Of a stretch of 64,000 bases of DNA, positions 11,388 through 23,030 are shown in pieces (within the stretch, counting starts at the first letter, position 1; each line of letters starts with the position of its first letter). A model generated the notes under the pieces. The model had not been told where the DNA came from and searched no databases. It saw only the letters and a list, made by a program, of their open reading frames with translations. This DNA is from Jaltomata sinuosa (Eukaryota > Streptophyta > Magnoliopsida > Solanales > Solanaceae): positions 310,001 to 374,000 of the forward strand of contig QJPP01007581.1 in the NCBI GenBank assembly GCA_003996215.1, in the 5' to 3' direction. Made by a program: the position numbers and the translations under genes.

Positions 11388-12160
11388 GCCTTAGGTTACC
11401 CATGAGGGTTTTCACCTATAAGACTCTCTCATTTTATTTCTTTCGCTTACGGTCGCCTTATGGTGCCCGTGAGGGTTTTCACCTATAAGACTCTCATTTT
11501 ATTTCTCTCGCTTATCGTCGCCTTATGGTGCCTGGGAGGATTTTCACCTATAAGAGTCTCTCATTTTATTTCTCTCGCTTACCATCGCCTTATGATGCCC
11601 ATGAGGGTTTTCACCTATAAGACTCTCATTTTATTTCTCTCGCTTACCATCGTCTTATGGTGCCCATGAGGGTTTTCACCTATAAAACTCTGTCATTTTA
11701 TTTCTCTCGCTTACCGTCGCCTTATGGTGCCCATGTGAGTTTTCACCTATAATACTCTCTCATTTTATTTCTCTTGCTTATTGTTGCCTTATGGTGCCCG
11801 TGAGGGTTTTCAGCTATAAAACTCTCTCATTTTATTTCTCTCGCTTACCATCGCCTTATGGTGCCCATGAGGGTTTTCACCTATAAGACTCTCTCATTTT
11901 ATTTCTCTCGCTTACGCCTTATGGTGCCCATGAGGGTTTTCACCTATAAGACTCTCTCATTTTATTTCTCTCGCTTACCGTCGCCTTATGGTGCCCATGA
12001 GGGTTTTCACCTATAAGACTCTCTCATTTTATTTCTCTCGCTTACCGTCGTCTTATGGTGCCCGTGAGGGTTTTCACCTATAAGACTCTCTCATTTTATT
12101 TCTCTCGCTTACCATCGCCCTATGGTGCCCATGAAGGTTTTTACCTATAAGACTCTTTTT
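11388..12160. repeat. satellite-like tandem array B in the Ogre 3' region
   Basis: About 12 tandem copies of a ~65-bp unit, unrelated to array A. Core: GAGGGTTTTCACCTATAAGA followed by ctctctcattttatttctctcgcttaccgtcgccttatggtgcccat. 'ttcacctataa' recurs near 11411, 11478, 11543, 11610, 11674, 11740 and onward to 12140. Copies are more uniform than in array A, suggesting a younger or better homogenised expansion. Confidence 0.95.
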
Positions 12161-12613
12161 TTTTTCACACTTCGCATATTTGTGGCACACCAAACTTAGC
12201 ATTCTAATAGATTGGTCGGAAGGTTTTAGTGGAACAATGCAAAAAGAGACTTCAAGAGTGAATTACAACTTCGGAACCGTTTAGATAAAAATAAAAATAA
12301 AAATAAAAATAAAATAAATAATAATAATAAAAAATGCCCCAGTTTCTTTGAACACTGGGAAAGCGTAATTTTTTGGTTGGTTGTACCGAACCCCAGAACA
12401 GGGCTGCCTACGTATCATTTTTAGGAATCAGGTCAAACGTAGTTCAAGAAAACACATATTTTTTTTATTGTGGTTCCGAAGAGGAAAAACAAAGAAATGT
12501 AATAAAGCTCAAAGGGCTAGCAAGAGGTAGTGATATTCTTATAAGGAAAATGATAATCTTTCATCATTCCAATCTGAGAATGCTGCGTAAGAAGGTGCTA
12601 AAGTGAGGGAGTG
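12161..12613 (-). other. Ogre-like 3' region next to the pol stop, with (AAAAT)n tract
   Basis: Non-coding. Contains an A-rich simple repeat (aaaaataaaaataa..., about 12285-12333). The stop codon of the integrase-bearing pol frame is immediately to the right. Confidence 0.6.
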
Positions 12614-13745
12614 TTAGACGTAGTATCTTTTGACCAAGTCTGCATTGACGGTCATGTCTGCCACCCTTCCCTCTATATCTGCCAATTGTAAAGCTCCTTT
12701 AGACAACACTTTTTTAACAACGTAAGGGCCTTGCTAATTTGGAGAAAATTTTCCCTTAGCCTCTTCTTGATGGGGAAGAACGCGTTTCACAACAAGTTGA
12801 CCAACTTCAAAAAGCCTTGGACGCACTTTTTTGTTGTAAGCTCGAGCCATCATTTGCTGGTATAATTGACCGATGCAAACTGCCTTTAACCGCTTTTCAT
12901 ATATCAATTATAACTGTTCTAGACTAGACTTGATCCATTCAGTGTCATCAATCTGTTCTTCAACAATGATTCGAAGAGAGGGAATTTCAACTTCTGCGGG
13001 TATGATAGCCTCCGTTCCATAAACCAATAAGTAAGGAGTTGCACAAACTGATGTACAAATAGTTGTGTAGTATCCTAAAAGAGCAAAAGGTAGTTTTTTC
13101 ATGCCACTGCCTAGATCCTTGGATCATCCTCCTAAGAATCTTCTTGATATTCTTATTTGTTGCTTCAACCGCTCCATTTGCTTTAGGTCGGTAAGGGGTA
13201 GAATGGTGATGGACAATTTTAAATTGTTCGCAGACCTCTTTCATCAGATGACTATTAAGATTGGTTTCATTGTCTGTAATAATGGTCTTTGGTATACCAA
13301 AACGACATATGATATTGGAATGAACAAAGTCCACCACCGCTTTCTTGGTGACTGATTTGAAAGTAATAGCTTCTACCCATTTAGTGAAGTAATCAATGGC
13401 GACTAGAATAAATCGGTGTCCGTTAGAAGCTTTCGGCTCAATTGGACCAATAACATCCATGCCCTAAGCAACAAAAGGCCTAGGAGAATACATAGGGTGC
13501 AACTCTGAAGGAGGTGAGTGAATCAAGTCGCTATGGATTTGGCACTGGTGACACTTGCGAACAAAACGGAAGCAATCTCGTTCCATGGTCAACCAATAGT
13601 ATCCTGTCCGAATAATCTTTTTTGCTAGAACATAGCCATTCATGTGCGGGCCACATACCCCCGAATGCACTTCGTTCATGATCATTTCAGCTTCTTGAAT
13701 GTTCACACATCTCAATAAGTTCAAATCTGGGGTTCTTTTGTACAA
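12614..13745 (-). pseudogene. Ogre-like integrase
   Basis: Integrase that would insert the cDNA. The zinc-binding part (13745-13464) shows EVHSGVCGPHMNG and RKCHQCQ (HHCC type). The catalytic core shows GMDVIGPIEP, FILVAIDYFTKWVEA, IITDN and NGAVEATNK, giving the D, D, E triad. The C-terminal part shows LLVYGTEAIIPAEVEIPSL and finishes ADMTVNADLVKRYYV with a TAA at 12614-12616. A stop replaces the Trp before GMDVIGP (near 13462), and a frameshift near 13100 separates the core from KKLPFALLGY. The integrase lies at the C-terminal end of pol, after RNase H, as in Ty3/gypsy elements. Confidence 0.9.
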
Positions 13746-14700
13746 GACCTCCCCGCTTAAGAAGAAACCATTGGCAAGTCGCCTAATACTTCTCTTTTGA
13801 TCTCAATTGGCATGTATCGGATATTCTTTTATTTTCAAGAACTATTTGATATCGTGATACCATGGCTCACCGTCTGGCTCTACTTCAATTTTATTACAAT
13901 AGTCATGTTGATCCCTAATCTGAATCTCCAATGGGTCAATATACATATTACCCGAATATGGAAGCATTGATGTTAAGGTGGCTAAAGCATCAGCCAACTC
14001 ATTGCGAAACCTAGGAATATATCTGAACTCAATGGATTTGAACCTTTTACTAAGGTTCTCCAAAAACTATTTGTACGGAATAAGTTTGATGTCTCGAGTT
14101 TCCCATTCAACCTGAACCAGCCGAATAAGCAAATCGGAATCTCCCAAGACCACTAACTCACATATATCTAGATTTATTGCCATATTTAAACCCATGATGA
14201 AAGCTTCATATTCTACTGTATTATTGGAGAAGAAGAACCGAAGTCGTGCTATGGCAGGATAATGATGACCGGTTGGTGAAATAAGAACTGCTCCAATTCC
14301 TACACCTTAAATAATGACAGCCCCATCAAAATATAATTTCCACACATGATTGTCATCCTGAACTTCTTACTCAATAGGATTAATATCTTAATTAGGAAAG
14401 TAAGTTCTTAATGGCTCGTACTCAGTGTCAACTGGGTTTTCTGCCAAATGATCAGCTAATTCTTGTGCCTTCGTAGCGGTTCGAGAGACGTATACAACAT
14501 CAAATTCTGTAAGCAAAATCTTCCATTTTGCCAGCCTACCTATTGGCATGGGCTTTTGAAAGATGTATTACAAAGGGTCCATTCGAGATATAAGGTAGGT
14601 CGTGTAGGACAAAAGATAATGCTTCAGTTTCTGGGAGACCCAAGTTAAGGCGCAACACGTCTTTTTTAAAGAGAGTGTATTTTGTCTCGCTTGTGAACTT
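13746..14700 (-). pseudogene. Ogre-like second (archaeal-type) RNase H
   Basis: Extra RNase H domain characteristic of the Tat lineage, lying between the RT-linked RNase H and integrase. Visible catalytic-type motifs in order: WKLYFDGA (about 14340-14317), NTVEYEAFIMGL (about 14225-14190), LGDSDLLIRLVQ (about 14150-14115) and NELADALATL (about 14005-13975), which supply the usual D-E-D-D residues. The domain is split by frameshifts and stops, for example before FLENLSKRF near 14066. Upstream, TEFDVVYVSRTATKAQ and LADHLAENP (about 14515-14435) are the end of the first RNase H and the linker. Confidence 0.8.
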
Positions 14701-15660
14701 CTAGCTCAAATAATAGATAGCTTGTTCTTTCTTGCCTATGACATCATGTTGTCCTAGAACACAGCCAAAGGAATTATCCATCACTGATAAATACAAAAAT
14801 AAAGGCCTACCAGGTTTTGGTGGGACCAGTACTGGAGGATTTGCCAAATATTCTTTAATCTTGTCAAAAGCTTCTTGACACTTGCCTGTCCACTTGATAG
14901 CAGCGTCCTTCTTCAGCAACTTGAGTATTATCTCGCATGTAGTGGTAAGCTGAGCGATGAACCTACTGATGTAGTGTAGCCTTCCAAGCAAACTCATGAC
15001 TTCAGTTTTGTTCTTCGGGGGCGGTAATTCTCGAATAGCTTTTATCTTGGAAGGATCCAATTCAATGCCTCTTCGGCTAACTATAAAACCCAAGAGTTTG
15101 TCAGAGGGAACTCCAAATGGGCACTTGGCTGGATTAATCTTGAGATTGTACTTTCGCAACCTTTCGAAGAACTTTCTTAAATCACACACATGGACAACTT
15201 GCATTTTCGATTTAATGATAACATTATTGACATATACCTCATCTTCTTTATGCATCATGTCATGAAAGATAGTACTTATAGCTCTCATATAAGTTGCTCC
15301 CGTATTCTTTAGACCAAATGGCATGACCCTACAAAAATAAGTACCCCATGGGGTGGTGAAAGCAGTCTTTTCTGCAGCTTTCTCATCCATTAGAATTTGG
15401 TGATACCCGGCATAACAATCTACAAAAGATTGAATTTCATGTTTCGCACAATTGTCAATAAGGATATGAATGTTGGGTAGAGGAAAGTTGTCTTTCGTAC
15501 TTGCTTTATTTAAATCTCTCTAGTCGACACAAACTCGAGTTTTCCCATCTTTCTTTGGCACCGGCACAACATTGGCCAACCATGTAGTGTATTGGGCGAC
15601 CCTGATGACGTTTGCACTCAATTGCTTCATGATTTTCTCTTTAATTTTATCACTCATGTC
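14701..15660 (-). pseudogene. Ogre-like reverse transcriptase with YVNN active site
   Basis: RT of the Tat type. Fingers: VVPVPKKDGKTRVCVD, a TAG stop at 15520-15522 (usually Tyr), then RDLNKAS. Palm: KTAFTTPWGTYFCRVMPFGL, then EVYVNNVIIKSK, where both catalytic Asp of YVDD are Asn (codons AAT AAT at 15223-15228). Thumb and connection: CPFGVPSDKLLGFIVSRRGI, IKAIRELPPPKNKTEV, FDKIKEYLANPPVLVPP, GRPLFLYLSV. The last part, through QAIYYLS, belongs to the first RNase H. With YVNN this copy could not have synthesised cDNA; earlier or other copies would have had to supply RT. Confidence 0.9.
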
Positions 15661-16160
15661 TCTGTTTTAAACTTTCTTTGCTTTTGTTGGACTGGTGGTA
15701 AATCATAATATGTGGGAAGTTTATGAACTACCAAATCAACACTCAAACCCGGCATGTCATCATAAGACCAAGCAAAGACGTCTTTGTATTCAAATAAAGC
15801 CTGAATTATGTCATCCCTGGTATTTTGTTCAACATGAATACTTATCTTTGTTTCTCTAATCTCTTCAGGGGTTCCGAGATTCACTGCCTCAGTTTCATTT
15901 AAATTGGGCTTAGGCTTGTTCTCAAATTGATCCAATCCCCTTTTTATTTCCTCATAAGCTTCATCTTCATCATATTCATCCACCTCTTGATTTATTGTTT
16001 CGAGATTAGATGACTTTTTAGGATCCAAATGTGAACTCCGCGTACATGTCATATTATTAAAGTCGGTATTAATATAACTGAAATGAAAATAAAATGACAA
16101 AAAATTATTAAAGAACAAAGGAATATAGAATTTACTACGAAACTGGAACTTCATTTCATT
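15661..16160 (-). pseudogene. Ogre-like pol N-terminal linker before RT
   Basis: Acidic linker upstream of RT. Visible: NQEVDEYDEDEAYEEIKRG, LDQFENKPKPNLNETEAVNL, then RDDIIQALFEYKDVFAWSYD and DMPGLSVDLVVHKLP, which is the conserved approach to RT in gypsy elements. The upstream residues (SYINTDFNNMTCTRSSHLD) resemble the start of the pol part in Ogre-group elements, where an intron separates protease from RT. Confidence 0.75.
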
Positions 16161-16528
16161 GAATTTGAAAGGATAGAAGGGTTAACATCGAAGCAAAGAA
16201 ACTAACGTCTATGGATTACAACCCTGAGATATAGTCCAAATACAGAAAAAGCAACAAAATAAACTACCAAGACTCCTTTCTTGTGGGGATAGGAGTTGTT
16301 TCCCAGTTGGTGAGCTGGACATTTGGGCCGACAAACTGCACATCAACATGACTAGGGCCTTTACCCATCTGAACCATGTTTACCTTATAAAACATTTCCT
16401 TGATACCTTGTCATACTTCATCCACCTCATTTTTGACTGTTAAGTTTTGTCTCGCTTCACATCGAGATTTAATGAAAGATTAGGCAATCCGAGGAATTGG
16501 CTTTGGCAGATTCCAAACCTTCTTTTTT
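16161..16528 (-). other. possible intron-like gap between protease and RT
   Basis: About 370 bp without a continuous frame between the G-patch region and the RT linker. Ogre elements are known to have a spliced intron at this point that joins gag-pro to RT. No splice sites are proven from sequence alone, so this is inference from position only. Confidence 0.35.
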
Positions 16529-17173
16529 TCACTCTTTTGCCCATTTCCTATCAGCTTTAGTTGGCTCAAAACCTAACCCAAAAGTATTTTGTTTACCAAA
16601 TGGATGGATAGGGTTTATAATTCCTTGCAAAGACACTCTTAATCCCTTCCCCGACTCATAACCATTTCGTAACATTTGGGTAGCTACCATGACCGAAGTG
16701 GAAGAGAGGTGACGCTCTGGAATAAGCATTCTTTCCATAAACTGATCGGCTGTCATTGTCTCAAAAACCTAATAAGTGAGGGATTCACAACCTTCCCTGG
16801 CTTCAATTCATGGTATGGAAGGGTCTTGATACGTTGAAAGATCATCTTCCCCATGAATAATGATTTCGTGTTTGTCATGTTAAAACTTGACCACCTGGTG
16901 CAAAGTAGATGGCACAGCCCTAGCCATATGGATCCATGGCCTTCCTAAAAGTAGGTTGTAGGAAGTTTCCATGTCTATTACTTGAAAATTAATCCCAAAC
17001 TCAACTGGTTCAATCATCAAAGTAAGATCAATTTCACCAACTGTGTCTCATTTTGCACCATCAAAAGCTCAAACGCACACATTGTTTGATCGAATTTTCT
17101 CTGTGCTAATTTTCAAACCTTGTAAAGTTGAGAGAGGGCAAATATTGACACCTGAACCTCCATCAATCATTAC
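16529..17173 (-). pseudogene. Ogre-like protease and G-patch region
   Basis: Aspartic protease followed by a G-patch-like motif. The active site reads VMIDGGSGVNICPLSTL (about 17170-17120), the DGGSG form seen in Tat elements. Then EIDLTLMIEPVEF, NFQVIDMETSYNLLLGRPWI and HMARAVPSTLHQVVKF. The G-patch is about 16690-16530: ATQMLRNGYESGKGLRVSLQ, GIINPIHP, TFGLGFEPTKAD. Three TGA stops at 17174-17176, 17069-17071 and 17048-17050 fall at family Arg positions (CGA to TGA), and a TAA follows QVVKF. Decay is by C-to-T change at CpG. Confidence 0.85.
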
Positions 17174-19745
17174 TCATTTCACATAATGCCCTTCACATTT
17201 AACAGTTAGGTGCAAAGCTTTGTTGTGACCTGATCCTTCTACAGGCAATTCGTCATCAGTGAAAGTGATTCTGTTCACCTCAAATATTTTGTTGGCCATT
17301 TGTTCCAAATGACACACTGTGGTATCTTTTGAGACGTGTGCCTTGCTCAAAATTTTGATTAATGCTTGACAGTGTTCTTTAGAATACAAGAGTAAGGATA
17401 GCATTGAGATTTGAGCTGGGGTTTTTCTCAACTGATCAACAATGGAATAATCCTTAACTTTCACCCTTTTCAGGAACTCCTCAGTCTCTTCCTCGGTGAC
17501 AGGTTTTTTCACTGGGCCTTGACTATATTTAGCTTGTTTAGCCATTCTTAATTCTTCTGGAGTATAAAATCTTCCAGAGCGTGTTAAACCACCCATTTCA
17601 TTCGTTTCATCAATGATCTCTTTTCCCTTGTAAGTCACAGTGGTTTTGTTGTAGTTCCATGGGATGGTCTTCATGTTTGTTACTGGAAGTTGTGTTGTGC
17701 ACTTTATTACAACTGGCTCAACCATTTTTCCTATACCATTTTGATTTTGATAGAAACTTGTGAAGCTGCTAGGAATGTATAATTTTGGCCCAGTTACCAT
17801 CATATCTTTTGACTTTGTAGGTACATACAATATCAACTTTTCTCACACCTTTCACAATCAATGGTTCCCTTTGTATGGGTTTTATTGTTTTACCCATATC
17901 TTCTTTTGAGGTGCCAATTTTCATCACTGCTCGACTTGTTTAACTATGTTCCCTATCATCGCAAATCATTCCCATGACATGTGCATTGTTGTGATCAGGA
18001 AGTGGGTTGTTAGTGACATTTGGTCCTTCCTCATTATGTATCACTATTGCTTTATTATCAATAAACTTCTCGATTGCCCTCTTCAAAGTCCAACAATTCT
18101 CTGTACTATGACCTTGGGTGTTTGAATGATACTCACACCTAACAAGTGGGTCAAAACCTTTTGTATTTGGGTTCACATTGTATGGTGTGATAGGTTCAAT
18201 CAACCTTAATTGTATCAATTTTCGCAACAAGCTTGTGTATGATTCTCCAATTGGGGTGAAGTTATCTTTTTGCCCCTGCTCTCTTGTATAATCTGTCCTT
18301 GGATGTGGATTATAAGGTGCTTGAAAATTCTGTTGTTGTGGACGAAAACCTTGTGGAGCAGGTGCCCGCCATTCTGGGCATTGAGGAGGTCTAGAATATG
18401 CATGTGTGTTAAGAATAGCATATTGAGGTGGAGCAATTGAGTAATAGAGATCTGGCTGCGGGTAATAATGTCGAGGTAAGCTATATTGTCGTTGTTAGAC
18501 CTGAACATGAGGATAGTTAATCCCTCTTTGGAAACCCCACGATTCTGATGCCATCATGAACCCTTCCTCTTTATTTTTTCGATTTCCAAAACCGCTTGAA
18601 CCATTTTGAATCGCTTGTGTGGTAGCCTTGAGGGTCGTCTGACTCACAATTTTCCTGATTTTATTCCATTCTACACCATATCTCCAATCTTAATTGCCTC
18701 AGCAAAAGGCTTACCTACTGCGGCAAGCAAGTAATGGATATAATTGAGCTCTTGAGCTTGGAGGAAAATGTCAATCAATTCATGGTCTTTCATTGGTGGT
18801 TTGACTCTGGACGCCTGTTCTCTCAATTTTATGGCATATTCCCTGAAACTTTCAGTTGGTTTCTTCTACAAGTTAGCGAGGGAATTGCGATTGGGAACAA
18901 TGTCAATATTGTATTGAAATTGTTGGACGAAATCCTAAGCCATATCATCCCAAACATGCCAACGAGAAATATCTTGATCAATGAACCATTCTGAGGATAT
19001 TCCTGTCAGACTTTCTCCAAAATAAGCCATAAGCATTTCTTCTTTCCCCCTGCTCCTCTGAGTTGATTATAGAACCTTTTTAAGTGAGCCACAGGGTCAC
19101 CATGTTTGCCGTATTTGTCAAACTTTGGGATTTTGAACCCTATAGGCAAGTGAACATCAGGGAACATACATAAATCCTTAAAAGAAACACTCTTGTGCCC
19201 TCCTAGCCCTTGTATGTTTCTCATGCTTTATTCCAAACTTTTTATTTTCTTAGCCATTTCTTCATGTTCCTCTTCCTTAGTAGTTTTTTCAAGCTCAACA
19301 AGGGGATTATACTAATGAGGATGGTGGTAAGAGCCTGGGACTTTAAAAGTCAATTCAGGAGAATAATACTGATCATGATGAACTTTAGATGGAGGCTCAT
19401 TGATGGATTTCTATACCAATGTTGGTTGAGGGACCGTATTGGTCTGTGTAGCAGACGCGAAAGTGAGTTACTTATCATGGGTGCATTCCGAGGGCGTATC
19501 GTGGAAGTTCTAGCGATATTAGATGTGTTAGCATATCGGCCAAACCCAGGTGGATAAAGTGGATCACTTATCGAGACTTGGATGGGAGACGACATGATCA
19601 CATCTGGATATCCAGGGATTGAAGAAGGTGGAGCTTGTCCATTCATCCAAGCTTGGTACATTTCACTCATTTGTTGTTTCAACATTCTCACTTTCTCTGA
19701 TGATGCTGATTCTTGCTGAACCAACATATTTTGAATTTTTTTCAT
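17174..19745 (-). pseudogene. Ogre-like gag
   Basis: Gag of the Tat type. N terminus from 19745: MKKIQNMLVQQESASSEKVR, then a Pro/Tyr-rich stretch. Capsid: MRNIQGLGGHKSVSFKDLCM, VHLPIGFKIPKFDKYGKHGD, AHLKRFYNQLRGAGGK (19224-19025), continuing in broken frames to about 18650. Zinc knuckle: CEYHSNTQGHSTENC (about 18150-18105). After it: FIDNKAIVIHNEEGPNVTNN, GLTRSGRFYTPEEL and the approach to protease. A 1-bp loss near 19468 shifts the N-terminal frame, and the TAG at about 19425 replaces a Gln in the restored reading. No intact reading frame longer than 220 residues remains. Confidence 0.85.
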
Positions 19746-20369
19746 TGTCTGACTCTGTTCCTTCTTTGTGAGTCATTTTATTTTTTTGTTTTGATCTGGT
19801 ATTATATGGATGAGTTGCCAGCTTAACTGCAAACCAACCGCGTTTTGGCTTTTTTTTTTAACAAAAGACAAATGTGTTCGGGTTTAGTATTTTGCATATA
19901 TTAATCACACATTGTATGTCATGCACCTAAATTATTTCTATTTCTAGAATGAACTTTGGAAGGCTTTCTTGTTTCCTCCCGGCTTTTGGATGAATTCATT
20001 TTAACACTAATCTTATTTAGTTGTAAAAAGAAATATTTTCATTTCCTTTGATAATTGTGAAAGCATTTCGAGCGAACCCGTTAAGGGTTGCCTACGTATC
20101 ATGTTGAACATGAATTAGATCATTACGTAGTTCATGAAAATAATAAACCATATATATATATATTTAATATTAAATTAAATAAATACATAAAATATTTAAA
20201 CAGAAGCAAATCTTTTTCATTCATTTTTCAATATTCTTAATACAAATGACTCAAATAAAAAGAAAGATAGAAATACCTAAAACTGCAACAGACTTAAAAT
20301 AACAACTAATAGAAAAGAAACAGACTCTAAAAGGACCTAAGCCATAATCCAACATGTCTTCTCAAAGTT
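19746..20369 (-). other. spacer between Ogre-like ORF1 and gag
   Basis: Non-coding, AT-rich, with a short (TA)n run near 20150. Holds the 'ttgcctacgtatcatgttgaac' block also seen in altered form near 12405 (gctgcctacgtatcattttta), so a short sequence is shared between the two ends of the internal region. Confidence 0.5.
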
Positions 20370-21851
20370 CTTTGGGCCTCAATCGCCTCCTAGACTCGAA
20401 TATACTCTGGACAAAGCTGTCGGAAGATGCGGGGCAAGGGCACGTGCCTGTCGACCAAAACTCTCATCATCCTTGAGCTGTAATACTTTTGCTCTAGCCT
20501 CATTCATATTTTCATGACAATTTTGTAACCAATGTTGAGTAGTACGTACAGTCTGCCTCAAATTCTCCTCTTGTGCCTAAAAATCATCGATTTGGTTATA
20601 TAGTGCACCTCGCTAATCTATCAACTCTGCTTGGTGAGCTGTGAAACGCCTTGCTATTTGCTACGGTCCTCCACCATGTCCTCAGAGCTTGAGATTACAC
20701 ATCCTCCCCAAATCTTAAAGATTTCAGAACTTCTTAGAGGGATGTTTGGGTGGAACTCATACATGAATCCTTGCATATATTCAACTGGAGGTAGATATTG
20801 GTGTCGGCCAAGTTATTTCATGAATCTGAGTGGTACGTAAGGCTGGAGACCTTGAAGTCCTATAAGGACGATAAATGGTCGAAAGGAACACATGTATATC
20901 ACCTCTTTTGAGGGGAACCAGTCATAGTTCCACACAATCTTGTCAGTAGTCAGTTCCTTGAGGTACTTTTCCCAGACTCCAATTCCTTCTAGAAATTTTT
21001 GATCTTTAATTCTAACCTTATGGCCCTTGATATAATCATTCCATTCAACTTTGAAATCCACCACATAGGGGTGATAGCGAACATGCTCAAGCATCCATAT
21101 CTGCAATAGAATATTACATCCCTCAAAATAGTCTGCTCCATTTTTGCACATTGTCAAGGCACGATAAATATCTGCTAAACTCATGGGCACAATGGTGATG
21201 TTAGGCTTCTTTTCAAAAGCTACAATGAATGATGCTAAGTTTATATTGATCTTTTCCCCCTTTTTGGGAACACCATGATTCCCAAGAAGCTACAATGAAG
21301 GCTTCATAACTGTGCTTTTCCCAAGTGCTACGACACCTATTATTATCGAGTTATTCTCCATAAAGATCGAATCCATCTCTTTGGACATACCTTTTGTAAA
21401 GAAATTCCAAGTGACCCCATCCGTTATTAAGGCAACCACCAATATCTGTTTCATTGATATGCAATAATTTCAAAAACCTCTCACCACTTACATGTTTTGG
21501 TATCATAGGATCTCCTCGGTGAAGATTTTTACCTTTTCCCACAAATGCTGCTATTTCTTCCAGAGTAGGAGTGAGTTCAAAATTCACAAAATAGAATACA
21601 TTATTTAACGTATCCCAAAAAGTGACTAATACCTCTATCAAATCTCTCTGTGGCTCAACATACAAGATGCTCTGTAGAAATCCTAATCGTTTGAACACTA
21701 CTCCTTTTCCGTGATCTCTCATATTCTCGTACCAGGTGAGCAAAAGTAGTGGGGCCTTATCTAATATCATGAATCGGGGTGATAGATCATCTTGTGGCCT
21801 CTTATCAGCTTTTCCTACTGTATTCATATTATTCCTATAGGATGATGACAA
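20370..21851 (-). pseudogene. Ogre-like ORF1 (plant mobile domain type)
   Basis: Extra ORF upstream of gag, a mark of the Ogre group; its role is unknown. Read in three pieces. 21851-21351: SPRFMILDKAPLLLLTWYEN, LIEVLVTFWDTLNNVFYFVN, FELTPTLEEIAAFVGKG. 21190-20813: SLADIYRALTMCKNG, YFEGCNILLQIWMLEHVRYH, WEKYLKELTTDKIVWNYDWF, LIGLQGLQPYVPLRFMK. 20561-20379: a Gln/Ala-rich tail. The layout (helix, FELTPTLEEIAAF, later W-rich helices) resembles the plant mobile domain (aminotransferase-like) found in Ogre ORF1. Frameshifts separate the pieces. Distance to gag about 0.6 kb. Confidence 0.75.
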
Positions 21852-22331
21852 AAAAAATTAGGATTTATCTAGGCTCTAATTGATAAACAAAATTTGACAC
21901 CTCAAAAATTTAGATAAAACAAACTCGATTTTTTTTAAAAACAAAAGGGACACAATATTGCTAGGGTCCTTCTAAAATATCTTAGAGTAAATACAAAGTT
22001 TCTGTAGCTTTTGGACTAGGACAACTATAGACGATCAACTTGTTTAAACAAGAATAATGTACTGGAATAAGACATTGATAAAACTAAACTTATTTTGCAA
22101 AAACAAGCTCTATGACACTCTAGAAAAAATAAATATTTGAAAGATATTTTATTTTCTTTTTTAAAAAAAAAAAAATGAACACAAATAATTAGACACAATA
22201 GAGTGTCTACCCTTGATAATTTTGTAAAAGATTTCAAATTATCTCGATAAAAATAATTAGACACTATGATAAAAATATATTATTATTCTTTATTTTTTAT
22301 AAGAATAAAATGATTTTGACCAAAATAAAAG

Positions 22332-22370
<39 letters not shown>

Positions 22371-23011
22371 ATTAAAATCAAAAGGCAATTAAGCTCGCTC
22401 TTAGGTTAATGAATTCATCTTAAAGCCGATCAACATTTAATATAATCCTTACTTTAATGCAACAAATAGCACATAAAATGTACAAAATAGTCTCAAAATA
22501 GGGTACCTGTCCTAGACGGACTCGACCTCTGTGTCGAGCCCCACTAACTCAAATGCACATGATGCAAATAAAGCGGGGCCTAATAGGGATTCCAGTCTGC
22601 GTTTCAGTTCTACTAAGGTTAAACCTGATGGAGAAAAGTATCTAGACTGGCTGTAAAATGAGCGGACAACTCGAGTTGGGCAGGGACAGCATACCGGTAG
22701 CAGGGCTTTCCGGTCTAACTGTTGATCCTTTCCATCCTAAAACATGTGTAACTATGAAATCCTTCCCAGGAGCATTGACGCATCTCTGGTATCTCGAGGC
22801 ACGGGAGCATAGACCGCATCTCCGAATATAATGTATCTTCTAGAAGACTCAGATGGGTGCGCGAGAGAAGACAATTTATATAATAATTCAAATAATATCA
22901 AAGCGGTCAATAAGCGGTAAATAACACATTAGGACAATATACACAATATCGATAAAAAAAACTAATACAAAGCCAAATACAAGTCAATATAAAAGCTCGA
23001 ATTCTAGTAAG
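21852..23011 (-). other. Ogre-like 5' leader
   Basis: Untranslated leader between primer site and ORF1. Contains a perfect TA run (22334-22368) and two short GC-richer blocks near 22500-22640 and 22660-22860, the second with 'accggtagcagggctttccgg', a relative of the 'gtagcagtgcttt' motif in the LTRs. No protein-like ORF. Confidence 0.6.
22334..22368. repeat. (TA)n microsatellite
   Basis: Uninterrupted alternating T and A of about 34 bp in the leader of the Ogre-like element. Confidence 0.95.
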
Positions 23012-23030
23012 TTCCCAGCAAAGACGCCAG
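23012..23030 (-). promoter_or_regulatory. Ogre-like primer binding site
   Basis: On the minus strand CTGGCGTCTTTGCTGGGAA follows the LTR end (CGTGACA) after a few bases. It begins TGG, as expected for pairing with a tRNA 3' CCA, and resembles the TGGCGACTCTGCTGGGGA-type sites of Tat elements. The exact tRNA is not determined here. Confidence 0.65.

Noticed and set aside
9446..12160. Regular repeats that could be taken for a CRISPR array
   Set aside because: Units are contiguous with no unique spacers, no cas genes exist, and the sequence lies in a plant retrotransposon 3' region.
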